Source: Riptortus pedestris (taxonomy: Eukaryota; Arthropoda; Insecta; Hemiptera; Alydidae). From it: a stretch of DNA of 64,000 bases. The translations under genes were made by a program, and so were the position numbers. The stretch is taken from NCBI GenBank assembly GCA_019009955.1, contig CM032230.1, positions 31,044,501 to 31,108,500 of the forward strand, read 5' to 3'. Position 1 is the stretch's first letter, and each line of letters opens with the position of its first letter. The notes beneath the pieces were generated by a model. The model saw only the letters and a program-made list of their open reading frames with translations, did no database searches and was not told where the DNA came from. Positions 35,400 through 46,199 of the stretch are shown one piece after another.

Positions 35400-36125
35400 A
35401 TTAGTATATATTATTCTTACTTAAGTTTGTATAATAGATTTCCTAGTGGACAGTATTCGTGTCTAATACTGTAAGAGAATATTTTTGCATCAATTTTTAT
35501 GATAAAATATGAAGGTAAATTCCTTATTTTCAAGGTAAGTAAAAATGTAAGTTTCTCTGTCCTCTCACTACGTGAAGTGTCTCTATTTAACTATAATATA
35601 TAAAGAGCCATCCTTGAACAGTGCGGTCTGTAGCCAACAATGTTGTCAGGCAAGAACCTTTTCCAATTTAACGTATCATTGTTTTATTTTTCAGCCGCCC
35701 AGTCTATAATACGAAAGTTTATAATACTTTACTAAATGTCAGAAACTACAACTCGGTTAGGCTTAGTAGATGATGCACAAATTAATACGTGCCGGCAAAG
35801 TTGAAAGGGCTGCTTACATCCTTCAGCTTCACTGCTTCTGTTCAGTGGAACACCTCTAATTACCTAGCATATATTAAACACCACAACACGCTAGCATTGT
35901 ACATATTAATTAAAAGCAGTTGTGTTTTTACTCTTATATTCATTTGTAACTAATGCTCTCTAAAATATTATCGGTATACTATATGGTATTGAAATTTAAA
36001 ATGATTCACCCACCAAATGCAGCCTACATCTTGTCCAGTGGTTAAACATTATAACTTCATAATATAAACATTATAGAATTAAAAATTTAGTCCACTATGC
36101 CTTTGTTATTTGCATAGCAGTAAAG
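35400..36125. other. Unrecognised DNA
   Basis: No repeat family or convincing frame before the minisatellite. Confidence 0.45.
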
Positions 36126-37590
36126 TTCATGGTGAGGCATTATATAGTCCGAGGTGATCAATTGAATGGTCGTTAGCACAGCATTGTAGTACGAGTTGAG
36201 CATATGAATGGTCCTTTGCACATCATTGTAGTCCGAAGTGAGCCATTTCATAATTGTTTCCACTGCATTCTAATCCCAGGTGAACTAATGCATGCATTTT
36301 TTCACAGCACTGTAGTTCGAGATGAGTCATTAAATAGTCTCTTGCACAGTATTGTAGTCGGAAGTGATCCAATGCATAGGCTTTTGAACTGCAATGTAGT
36401 CCGAAGTGAGCCAATGCATATGCATTTTCACTGCTTCATAGTCCGTGTGAGCCATTTCATAGTCGTTTTCACAGCAATGTAGTCCGAGGTGAGATAATAA
36501 ATAGATTTTTGAACAGCATTGTAGTCCGAGGTGAGCCAATGCATAGATTTTTGCACAGCATTGTAGTCCGAGGTGAGCCAATGCATAGATTTTTGGACAG
36601 CATTGTAGTCCGAGGTGAGCCAATGCATAGATTTTTGGACAGCATTGTAGTCCGAGGTGAGCCAATGCATAGATTTTTGGACAGCATTGTAGTCCGAGGT
36701 GAGCCAATGCATAGATTTTTGCACAGCATTCTAGACCGAGGTGAGGAAACGCATAGATTTTTGCACAAAATTGTAGTCCGAGGTGAGCCAGTGCATAGGC
36801 TTTTGCACAGCATTGTAGTCCGAGGTGAGCCAGTGCATAGGCTTTTGCACAGCATTGTAGTCCAAGGTGAGCCAGTGCATAGGCTTTTGCACAGCATTGT
36901 AGTCCGAGGAGAGCAAGTGCGTAGGGTTTTGAACAGCATTGTAGTCCGAGGTGAGCCAGTGCATAGGCTTTTGCACACCATTGTAGTCCAAGGTGAGCCA
37001 ATGCATAGGCTTTTGCACAGCATTGTAGTCCAAGGTGAGCCAGTGCATAGGCTTTTGCACACCATTGTAGTCCAAGGTAAGCCAGTGCATAGGCTTTTGC
37101 ACAGCATTGTAGTCCAAGGTGACCCAATGCAAAGATTTTTGCACAAAATTGTAGTCCGAGGTGAGGAAACGCATAGACTTGTGCACATAATTGTAGTCCT
37201 AGGTGAGCCAGTGCATAGGCTTTTGCACAGCATTGTAGTCCGAGGTGAGCCAGTGCATAGGCTTTTGCACAGCATTGTAGTCCAAGGTGAGCCAGTGCAT
37301 AGGCTTTTGCACAGCATTGTAGTCCGAGGTGACCCAATGCAAAGATTTTTGAACAGCATTGTAGTCCAAGGTGAGCCAGTGCATAGGCTTTTGAACAGCA
37401 TTGTAGTCCGAGGTGAGCCAATGCATAGATTTTTGCACAGCTTTGAAGTTCGAGATGAGCCAATGAATAGAGTTTTGCACAGCTTTGAAGTTCGAGATGA
37501 GCCAATGCATAGATTTTTCACAGCTTTGAAGTCCTAGGTGAGCCATTTCATAGTCGATTGTACAGTTTTATAGTCGATGGTGAGGCTTTG
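36126..37590. repeat. 42-bp minisatellite, about 35 units
   Basis: Unit: CATTGTAGTCCGAGGTGAGC, CAATGCATAGATTTTTGCAC, AG; the phase repeats exactly every 42 bp (e.g. 36601 and 36643). Outer units are degraded and inner ones similar. Two main variants alternate: CATAGATTTTTG (36500-36770, 37420) and CATAGGCTTTTG (36780-37400). Rarer variants recur at multiples of the unit: GAGGAAACGCATAG at 36743 and 37163 (420 bp, ten units), GACCCAATGCAAAG at 37121 and 37331 (210 bp, five units). As 42 is divisible by 3 and the unit lacks stops in several frames, frames of up to 342 codons (plus) and 391 codons (minus) are open. Confidence 0.95.
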
Positions 37591-38127
37591 GATATCACCA
37601 TTTGGAGTGCTTCATATTCATTAGTGTCTAGCCTGAAAGTAGAACTGTCCTCCGATAAGTTGAGCGTGGGATTTGACCATATTCACATATTAGCTAGCTG
37701 CTATATCCGGCATTGCTCATGATATTAATGAATGATAATGATATTCATGGAAGGGCTTTTTGTAGAAAATATTTTTATTTGTTCTCGGCATACGGAGATA
37801 CCGGCCTGGAAAAATATTCGTTTTTAAGGAGGAGCGATCCCTGCGTTTGTGAAGAATTAAATCCGAATTCTGGACTGATAATATTTCTTTTTTAAAAAGC
37901 ACGAAACTCTTTTCTTTACAATGATTCTAAGAATACCTTTCTAAATAAGGATTCTAAGAAGTTTTCGTGGTTGTGAATCAAGTTATTCATCTTTCTTATC
38001 GCTGAATTTCACCACCTTGACAAGTTAAACGTCTGTGTTATTATGTATTCAAAGGAATGAAACAAACATGATTATAAATGATATTCAGGAATCCGGATAA
38101 GTAAAATTTTATTTAGGCATGGCATTT
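37591..38127. other. Unrecognised DNA
   Basis: Nothing beyond short chance frames on both strands near 37713-37902. Confidence 0.45.
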
Positions 38128-38206
38128 TATTTGGCAATGGACTCACTAAATAAAATCACTTAGGGCCCACCTTTCTAGGGAAAAAAGCCTTGGGTAACCT
38201 GCACAG
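38128..38206 (+). mobile_element. SINE fragment, degenerate
   Basis: TTTATTTGGCAATGGACTCACTAAATAAAATCACTTAGGGCCCACC and GGTAACCTGCACAG follow the SINE body with many changes. Confidence 0.5.
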
Positions 38207-38783
38207 AATTCCTCCAACTCTTTTTTAAGCATTATTTTCTTAAAGGCGGATAAAAAGGGGTTTTTAAGGTATTTTATTTATTAATCGGAGTAGCTTTATA
38301 TTCTCAAACGTATACACAGAAATATAAGCATATATGCGTGTACATTATTTTTTTCGTCATTAATATCTGTTTAAATTACCTTCAGTTCAGTAAAGTTTAT
38401 TATACGTAAAAGCAACAGCTCAAACAAATATTTATTTACTTCTGCAACATAGATTGTACGAATTTAATAGGACAACATATTCTAAAAAGTTAGGGAAAGG
38501 AGTTGCAGATTTATATTCTGGCCATAAGCCAGTTTGGTAATATGGAGTATGTCTCACTTCTTCGACTATAAATGGAAGTTGAGAAATAATTTCGACTTCT
38601 AATATGTTAACTTTAATTGAAAACTCTTAAGTACATTCAAAAGCTAATTTGATTGTAACAGACTTTGTAATATTCTCATAACAAAAATATTAAAAATGGC
38701 TGCACTATCCTTTTTAAGAGACGTTGCCATTGAAAACTTACTAATGGATTTTATAGTAACTTTTCTATTGGGTAAGAGCTAAC

Positions 38784-39482
38784 TTTTAGCAGATTTCCCT
38801 TAAGGGAAATCAGCTATTGAGGTCGTACTCATAACGCGATTTTCGAAAAATTTCTTCAAATGTCCATCGATCCTACCCAGGAGATGACGAAAATGAGGTC
38901 CGTTCAAAACTATATATATATTTGTCTGTTAACACTCTAGCGGTCGCAATTTTTTGTTTAATCGTCACCAAACTCGGTATTTAATCGTTTCATGTAAAAA
39001 GGAAGATCAAGTTCGTTAACGGCTGAAATCGGACCAGTGGGAGGGGGGGTTTAGAGGGGGGATTTTCAAAAATTCGAAATATCTCCGTTATTATGCATCG
39101 GATCGAAAAATTGTATAGAACCAATCTTATTGCAAATTAAATTTACTATAAATATTGTTCTATACATTTATTCTGTATCTTGAATATTAACCGAGATATT
39201 TGTATTTGTATTCTGCGTGTGGTCGCCAGTAGGCTATGTTCGGACTTTCCGCCGAGAGCTCTGGCGGCCGTTTCTATAACTATTCGTCCCTCGTGAATAG
39301 GTTTAGAGGTTAGGTTAACTGTTTTTTGGGGCTATAAACTACTGGGTTATTACGCCCTAAATAATGTTTTAGGTTTAGAGGTTTCTTACTACTACAGTTG
39401 TTATTAGGCAGATTTCTCTATTGTAAAACTTCACGTGGGAAATCTGCTTAGTTTACGCAGCCCCTGCGTGACGGACTTTTTT
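38784..39482 (+). mobile_element. Family A, best-preserved full-length copy
   Basis: 699 bp. Order: TTTTAGCAGATTTCCC; a perfect 20-nt palindrome (GATTTCCCTTAAGGGAAATC) at 38793-38812; AGCTATTGAGGTCGTACTCA; CCTACCCAGGAGATGACGAA; short (TA)n (38913); TTTGTCTGTTAACACTCTAG; G-rich block near 39037-39062; TATCTCCGTTATTATGCATC; CCGAGATATTTG; TTCACGTGGGAAATCTGCT; hairpin CGCAGCCCCTGCG; TGACGGACTTTTTT. No frame of note. The order subterminal repeat, microsatellite, inverted subterminal repeat, short hairpin, T-rich end is that of Helentron-derived non-autonomous elements. A MITE of another class is the alternative. Confidence 0.85.
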
Positions 39483-40480
39483 AATCCTCATAGTAACACC
39501 ACAGCTTTTGAGGAGCCGTGTGTTTCTTCTCCACGCCAATCTATAGCTGGTAGACCTTTGCCACCATTCCTATCAACTGAGAAAATTTTATAACCAATGT
39601 ATAAGTATAAATGCTATTCAATAATGCATATCGAAACTGATTTACATCATATTAGAATATTTGTTATAGGAACAAAAATATTTGACTTATCCTATTATTT
39701 TATGTTAATATATGATGGGGAAAAATGCAATTTTATTTCGTAAGCATCAAGTGGTAGTACTGACGAAGAAGAAGGGTTTGCTCCAATTTTAAAAGAATGC
39801 AACGCCAATTTCTTCAACAAACCAGGCCCTTGAGTCCTTGGATGCTCCTTTTTTGTAATTGTATACGCAAGAACTGTCTATGGTGGCTCATGTGAGGTAA
39901 TTCATTTCCCCATAAAGCGTAATGATTTTGTTATAAGATTCTATAAAAACGCTTCTAAGCAAAAAAACTTGCCAAACCAGTATTTGGGCGCATTCAGAAA
40001 ATACCTGGAGACTATTGGTTCACCCGGATTCCTAATGTAGAAGTGTAATTAGAAAAATGTTTTTAGTTGTACTAACGATAAGTGGGAGCAATTAAAAAAA
40101 TTAACCCCCTGGTACCCCAGCGAGTAAGGGGATCTAAAATTTAATAACAACCAGATGGATCTTCTCATTACATTTGCAAACAAACTGATTATAATAAATA
40201 ACTGGCTCAGGATACGACAGAATGTTTAAAAATTTGATAAATAAAACAACCAGAGTCAAAACCAAGTTTTAAATTAGATCAAATTATTGTTTATAACCAA
40301 TTTGACTGCATATTGAATTTTCTATGCAACGTTGCTGAATGCCTTTTTCAATGCATATTATAATTTTAAGACGTAAGTAAACCCTCTTATAGCCAACACA
40401 CGCCAATAACAATCCAATATATCATAAAACGTCTTATTCGCCACTTAAATGGAAAATATTGTTTTTTTTGGACCATTATT
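39483..40480. other. AT-rich DNA without recognised content
   Basis: No frame, splice pattern or repeat family identified. Confidence 0.5.
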
Positions 40481-40485
40481 AACCG

Positions 40486-40706
40486 GGAGAGAGGTAGGCC
40501 GTGTGAGTTAAGGTGTTGGTCTTAGTCTCACATGGTAAACCTAGAGTGACGAGGACGATTCCCGCCCTGGGCAATAGGAATTTATTTAGTGAGGGACTCA
40601 TTAAATAAATTCCTTATATCCACCCTGGCTAGAAAATGGTGGTAACCCGTAGATAACTCCTACAAATTAGCCATAGTATCATAAAATGGACGTAAATAAA
40701 TAAATT
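40486..40706 (+). mobile_element. tRNA-headed SINE, full length
   Basis: Head GGTAGGCCGTGTGAGTTAAGGTGTTGG, box B region GACGATTCCCGCCCTGGGC, complete body and the tail AAATGGACGTAAATAAATAAATT. Confidence 0.88.
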
Positions 40707-40849
40707 AAAAAATATCCGAGATGTCTGCAAGTTGGCAGTGTGATAACGCCATCAATTTGTATTTTGCGGTTTTGACACTCTAAAATGTTTATTTGATCAA
40801 TACCATACCTGTCATTTGACTGATTCATTCAACTCTACATATTATATTA

Positions 40850-41276
40850 GTTAATGTCTGAAATCCGAACAGGAATTCGGGGGTGGGCGCTAGAGAGGGG
40901 AATCCGAAAACTGAAAATATCTCCGCTTTATGAGGCGAATCGAAAATTAATATAGAACCGATTTTGTTAAATGGTTGATTGTAGCTTTAATTGTGGCTCT
41001 ATTAATTTTTTCGTTGACAAAATAATCAGGAACTTATCCCGCAATTCTTTTCAACAATATTTTACTTAGAAAAAGAGAACTTACGTTTACACAACCCTTT
41101 TTGCTTGTGCAGGCCATTTCTGACATACTTTCTTGTTTTCAGTCTTCAGTAAACCCCCACTTCATTTCGTCTATGTTTTACTTAGAAATAGAGGTCTTAT
41201 GGTGAGATGACCTTACTAGCGTTTCATAGTAGCAAAGGGGGTATCTGCTTTGTTTACGCAACCCCTGCGTTTGTTT
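40850..41276 (+). mobile_element. Family A, subfamily 2, diverged and 5'-truncated
   Basis: CTGAAATCCGAACAGGAATTCGGGGGTGGGCGCTAGAGAGGGG, TATCTCCGCTTTATGAGGCG, AGTCTTCAGTAAACCCCCAC, and a degraded end TATCTGCTTTGTTTACGCAACCCCTGCGT. Confidence 0.7.
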
Positions 41277-41405
41277 GTTTGTTTTGTTTTGGGCAAAAAA
41301 CTTCATGGTTATCAATGCCCAACACTCTTCATACTGTATTTGAGTTCCCCAGTCATGGGAAGTCCCAGGCACACGCATGCTAGACCGACTTTTATTATAT
41401 ATTAA

Positions 41406-41407
41406 TA

Positions 41408-41469
<62 letters not shown>
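41406..41469. repeat. (TA)n microsatellite
   Basis: About 32 TA units, followed by T-rich and C-rich homopolymer runs (41497-41612), including a ~23-T run and GGGGGGGGG at 41603. Confidence 0.9.
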
Positions 41470-41472
<3 letters not shown>

Positions 41473-41786
41473 TATTTTTAACATTATATATATATTTTTT
41501 TTCCAACCCCCTCTTTTTTTTTATCTTTTTTCCTTTTAAATGTTTTTTTTTTCTTTTTCCCCCTTTCCTTCTTTTTTTTTTTTTTTTTTTTTCTTTTTTA
41601 AGGGGGGGGGGTTTCGGCCATATGCATTTACACCTACTCGCCGGTATCACAGAAACCATTTCGACTCATTGATAAACACTAAGAAGAAGAGTTATGTTAT
41701 TACCAATTACATTAAACTTATGGACTACATATCTAATTAACTATTAAATGACAGCATTAGGCTTAAAGCTAGACTAAAAAACTTTT

Positions 41787-41813
41787 CAAAAAAAAAAAAA
41801 AAAAAAAAAAAAA

Positions 41814-41848
<35 letters not shown>
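41787..41848. repeat. Poly(A) followed by (TA)n
   Basis: About 27 A, then CTA, then about 16 TA units. Confidence 0.9.
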
Positions 41849-41854
<6 letters not shown>

Positions 41855-42066
41855 TTATATCACTTAATGTAAACATTAGAAATATAAATTATTAAAATAG
41901 CAACAAGGTTAAAGCTATACAAATAAATATTAAAATTGAATCCAAAGAAGAAAAGAAGATAAACATCTAACATAAAGCTTATTAAAATAACCATTAAGAT
42001 AACAACAAGGTTGGAGCAATTAAAATAAATATAAAAATTAGATGCATAAAAATATAAAATAAAAAA

Positions 42067-42086
42067 CCCCTGCGTGATGGACTTAT
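42067..42086 (+). mobile_element. Family A 3'-terminal fragment
   Basis: Only CCCCTGCGTGATGGACTTAT remains, the outermost 3' end. Confidence 0.55.
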
Positions 42087-42094
42087 TAGTCTGT

Positions 42095-42652
42095 GCAGAC
42101 CTGGCATTCGCAATTACTTTCTTCCGGTTTTCGTCCATACCTTTTTTGCAAACACGGCCATAATGTTGCAAGACATCCATGCCGAGTTTCGCTTACTCAC
42201 AAACCAATATTTGAACTAGGTTGGAGACTGTAAGGGTCGGTCAACGTCCCCTAAATGGGGCAAGACATAGAATTTCGCTTAGGGAGATTTGCAAAGAACA
42301 TTGGTCGAAGGTTTAATGTAGACTATACTTATATTATGTAGATGAGATGTGGAGGAGTGAGGGACTGCGATAAGCCTCGGCCACCAAATTGGGAATCGGT
42401 TAAATTATCATTTAGCCTAATTCTGTGCTGACTGGGCCTACGCCTGGGAGATTATCCGCGGACAGCCGTCGTAATCCGCACACTCTAGGAAATCTGCCAT
42501 AATCCCAAACCCTAAGCTGCAACGGACGTCTTTATCTAGCTATCCTCCTCTTTACCCTAAGTCCTCTTCACCAACCCTTTTTCCATTTTCTCAGCTAGTC
42601 TCAGGGCCCATTCCATTTTATTATTAGAGTGACTTCTTAAGATTATCTATGC

Positions 42653-42655
<3 letters not shown>
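42095..42655. other. Unrecognised, GC-richer DNA
   Basis: 42190-42560 is less AT-rich than its surroundings but no frame or family was recognised. Confidence 0.4.
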
Positions 42656-42692
<37 letters not shown>

Positions 42693-42696
<4 letters not shown>

Positions 42697-43739
42697 ACTG
42701 TAAAACCCCAGAGTGTGGTAAATCCTAAAATTTAACGGTAAATCTTAAGATTTACAACAAGCGTTGGTAAGTGTCCAATTTTATCTTTCAAATCCAGTAA
42801 ATCTTAGGATTTCCCAAGAGGCTCGGTAAAAGCTAGAATTATCTCAAGCAGGATGCGTCTTTCGGACTTTTACCAACAGATTTTGGTAAATCCTAACATT
42901 TCCCAGCGGCTGTCGGTAAGAGTTGGAATAAAGTTATTTGAAATGAAAATTTTAGAATAAGTTTCATTCTTATTTGTTAAAGCATGGGAGAGAATTATGG
43001 CACATTGAATTGGACTTCATATTAGCTAACTTGCACAAGCATTTCTTATTTGAATATGTTTTTAAGCAGTTGCATTTTTTGAAACCCTGGTCACCAACCA
43101 ATGACTGTTGAAATGCGGTGCGAAGGCTTATCTCTTCGTCGGGCACTTCGTCAGGAGACATGAAAATCCCGATGCAAATTGTAAACTGATTACGCGAATA
43201 TAATGTATACAATTTTCCTGATGAAGTTCCGAGTTGGTAGAAACCATCTTCTTTTTTGACTATCACTGCAATTATGCTTTTGGCGTAGATTTTAGATCAG
43301 CCAACATCAGGAATTTCGATCCTCACGTTCTGGCCAACTTCGGGATCTGGGAATTTTCCTTTCGTCGTTTTTTTCCATTTTCTTGGCCTGTGATTCAAGA
43401 CCTTCCCTTGCTGCTTGGCGAAGGGGTTTGTGTGCTTCCAAGGCTGGGGTGCTGACCTGAGGTATCCCTGTCCCCACTCCTCTTTACTGGACATTTACCC
43501 ATGAGCCTTAGCAAATCCGAACATTTACCAAACAGCATTGGTAAAAGTACGAAATCTCACATTTATTTAATGTTTTTCGGGCATTTACTAAGCCAGACGG
43601 TAAATCCGGGATTGACCAACTACCAAGCGGTAGTGCTTGAATTTCATTTAGATTTCGGACTTTAACCAGTGCTCTTCGTAAATCCTAGGATATACCGGCA
43701 AGTCCTCCTGACATTTACCACACTTCGGGGTTTTACAGT

Positions 43740-43743
<4 letters not shown>
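42693..43743. mobile_element. Family C inverted-repeat DNA transposon inserted in (TA)n
   Basis: 1051 bp. The left end TGTTACTGTAAAACCCC-GAGTGTGGTAAAT is mirrored at the right end (ATTTACCACACTTCGGGGTTTTACAGTAACA). Both flanks are (TA)n (42657-42692 and 43744-43794), so the insertion is inside a microsatellite and the target duplication cannot be read. Both subterminal zones carry many copies of GGTAAATCCTAAGATTT or its mirror, which may be transposase-binding repeats. Termini TGTTA fit the TGTNR rule of integrase-related Ginger elements (family knowledge). The interior holds a decayed C-terminal transposase/integrase frame. It is probably an internally deleted, non-autonomous copy. Confidence 0.85.
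42970..43494 (-). pseudogene. KRBA2-like integrase C-terminal remnant in family C
   Basis: On the minus strand a single frame runs from 43494 to 42970, broken by one TGA at 43299-43297. Before the stop it reads KFPDPEVGQNVRIEIPDVG. After it: KSIIAVIVKKEDGFYQLGT, YSRNQFTICIGIFMS, DEEISLRTAFQQS, and a cysteine-rich end (CNCLKTYSNKKCLCKLANMK, then SMCHNSLPCFNK). This order (VGDNV-type beta strand, YSRNQF, EISLR-A, C-C-x-C-x-C-H-C tail) matches the C-terminus of KRBA2-like integrase-derived proteins of invertebrates. The catalytic DDE core is absent. The TGA could come from a CGA codon by CpG decay, as arginine is usual there (inference). Confidence 0.65.
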
Positions 43744-43799
<56 letters not shown>

Positions 43800-43801
<2 letters not shown>

Positions 43802-44825
43802 TATTTATTTATTTCCTCAATGACATAGCTCTTCAGAGAGTTAATTTATTTCCTACATACCCCGTAATAGAACATTACTTGAATTTGTAGGCTAATGACA
43901 CACAGTTTTTATACAATTTATTTGTTTTATATAAATATTTTACACAACACTTCATTAGTGACGTGTCTATCTAAATCAGCTGATGTGATCACTTGATGCC
44001 CATGGTATTGTTAGTGTCCCGCATAAAGGTAATGCTACTGTATTTCTTTGATAACAACTGCTCTTGTGAGTGAACTCTATCGCCTTGGAGTCAGTTACAA
44101 GGTCGTAATCTTTTACGAAAGCTTGCTTGAATTAGTTTTAGCATGGCTTAGCAATTCATTGTGAACAAAAATGGGGCTCACTAAAGAAGTTATTAAATGA
44201 TATTTGTTGACCCTGCCAGATGTATGAAGAGGTCATAATCATTAATGAGTCTGTATATTTTGGAGTTATGTCCAACAGTAAGGTATTTATTATGCCAAAT
44301 AGCGAAGGCGTGATTAATTGTATGTTGTATCAAATATTAGGGAAGTTGGGTATTCGTTTGTGCTCATACGATAAGAGCAGAAACACACAGGTATTTCCTT
44401 TGGCCTAATTAACAAGTGTGCCAAAGCAGTACGTACAAAGATAAAGTTATAGAAGAGTTGGTATAAAACACAAATAAAAGGGTTTGTTGAATGGCTGAGA
44501 CCTGGCGGCATCTAGCGGAGCGGGCCGCTACTAATGAGGATTGTAGCGGCTTACTTACTTATACTTCCCTTTCAAACTTTACTTTGTAATAAAGGATCTT
44601 TACACCTAACACGTTAAGCAGCGGAGGGAACAAACTCCCTGGCTAAGTATCTCCATTTAGTACTCACTTGCTTTCATACAAAAGGCTTATTAAGAAAAGC
44701 TATTAGCTGTTCGTAATTAGTCAATCTGACGAGTGAAAAACACCGCAATGATTCTATCTCCCGTATACATATTTGGATGATACTGCTCAGCTGTTGTATC
44801 TGTCTGCCAGCTGCTAATAAGTGTC
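43800..44825. other. AT-rich DNA without recognised content
   Basis: Short frames (44220-44408, 44314-44511) have no motif. No repeat family detected. Confidence 0.5.
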
Positions 44826-44829
44826 CTCA

Positions 44830-44951
44830 TTTTAGCAGATTTTCCTTAAGGGAAATCAGCTATTGAGGTCGTACTTATGACGCGATTTTCAAAAAAGTTC
44901 TTCAAATGTCCATCGATCCTACCCAGGAGATGACGAAAATGAGGTCCGCTC

Positions 44952-45024
<73 letters not shown>

Positions 45025-45697
45025 TGTTAACGCTCTAGCGGTCGCAATTTTTGTTTGATCGTAACGATACTGAATATTTAACCGTTTTATGTAAAAAGGC
45101 CGATCAAGTTCGTTAATGGCTGAAATCGGACCAGAGGGAGGGGGGTTTAAGGAAGGATTTTCGAAAATTCGAAATATCTCCGTTATTATGCATCGGATTG
45201 AAAAATTGTATAAAAGCAATCTTATTGCAAATTAAATTTACTATAAATATTATTATATACATTTATTCTCTATCTTGAATATTAACCGAGATATTTGCAT
45301 TTTTATGAAGTCTGTGGTCGGGTATAGTTCGGATTAGGTCGGCCATTTCCGTCATTTCTCGGCTCAGGTGGAAGCTTCTTCTAACCTTACCTGTCGTTTC
45401 TAACCTTACCTTACCTTCGTTACTTTGTGAGATTTATGCAAATACGTTCTGTTCATCCGCCCCCCCCCTTCTTTAGTTCTTGGACTACTAAAATTTGAGT
45501 TATTAAAATATAAATTATTCTTACAATTCAGAAGCCGTTTCAGTTGGGAATTTATTTTAACTAACTGAAAGATTTCTCATTACCGTTTGTATTTAATCAC
45601 GGTGGTATTGTGTTACCAGTATGCAGATTTCTCTATTGTAAAACTTCACATGGGAAATCTGCTTAGTTTACGCAGCCCCTGCGTGACGGAATTTTTT
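44830..45697 (+). mobile_element. Family A, long subfamily, full length
   Basis: 868 bp. Starts TTTTAGCAGATTTTCCTTAAGG, (TA)n at 44957-45021, G-rich block near 45133, CCGAGATATTTGCA, then the long module (ATTTATGCAAATACGTTCTGTTCATCC, C run at 45461, CTTGGACTACTAAAATTTGAG) and the end ATGGGAAATCTGCT, CGCAGCCCCTGCG, TGACGGAATTTTTT. It is the longest complete copy. Confidence 0.88.
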
Positions 45698-45732
45698 CAT
45701 TGGCCACAGAGGAAGGTCATAGGAACATTTGA

Positions 45733-45833
45733 GCTGGCCAAAATCATTAGAAAAACATTCCCCAATTTAGCAGGCACGGCAATGGAACTGCATTTATAAT
45801 GAGCCTTCTATCTTCCCCTGCTGACGCGTTGGC
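45733..45833 (+). repeat. Dispersed repeat E, copy 1
   Basis: GCTGGCCAAAATCATTAGAAAAACATTCCCCAAT and CGGCAATGGAACTGCATTTATAATGAGCCTTC match 46069-46196, between family A copies. Confidence 0.65.
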
Positions 45834-45908
45834 TGGGCGTAAACCCGCTTTAGAGTAGGAGAATGTTTGGATTAATTGGACTTCAGATTTCACAAACATG
45901 TTGGGCAA

Positions 45909-46056
45909 TAAAAAAAGTCCTTCACGCACGTATTATCTAAAAAAGTCAAGGTTCAATGAGACCATTTGGTATTTAGGCTTCAGATAAAATGCTTCATAAT
46001 ATAACAGCTTATGGTTGATATGACATGAGTAGGAGTGGGAATTTACTTAAGGCCCA
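45909..46056 (-). mobile_element. Family A fragment, subfamily 2 (3' part)
   Basis: AAAAAAGTCCTTCACGCACG (hairpin region partly deleted), GGTATTTAGGCTTCAGATAAA, AGTAGGAGTGGGAATTTACTTAAGGCC; stops there. Confidence 0.7.
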
Positions 46057-46068
46057 CAACAACATTTT

Positions 46069-46196
46069 ACTTGCCAAAATTGTTAGAAAAACATTCTTCA
46101 ATGCCCAATATAAACTTTCTAATTAGCTGTAACTGGTACGACAATGGAACTGTATTTATAATGAGCCTTCGCCTTGCTCTGCTGGCACGTGGGATT
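46069..46196 (+). repeat. Dispersed repeat E, copy 2
   Basis: TTGCCAAAATTGTTAGAAAAACATTCTTCAAT, a ~30-bp segment absent from copy 1, then CGACAATGGAACTGTATTTATAATGAGCCTTCG. Ends directly against the next family A copy. Confidence 0.65.
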
Positions 46197-46199
46197 GGC

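Larger units (their letters stand above)
42657..43794. repeat. (TA)n tract split in two by family C
   Basis: About 18 TA units on the left and about 26 on the right of the element. They are presumably one tract before insertion. Confidence 0.8.

Noticed and set aside
36330..37537. Open frames of 342-391 codons on both strands as genes
   Set aside because: They lie wholly in the 42-bp tandem array, are open in several frames at once because the unit is stop-free and 3n long, and lack splice sites, domains or start context.
36126..37590. CRISPR array
   Set aside because: Direct tandem repeat without unique spacers, in a eukaryotic context.
38784..39482. Family A as a classical MITE with terminal inverted repeats
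   Set aside because: One inverted repeat is ~33 bp inside its end and followed by a hairpin, and no target duplication was seen at the complete copies; Helentron-like layout fits better, though not proven.
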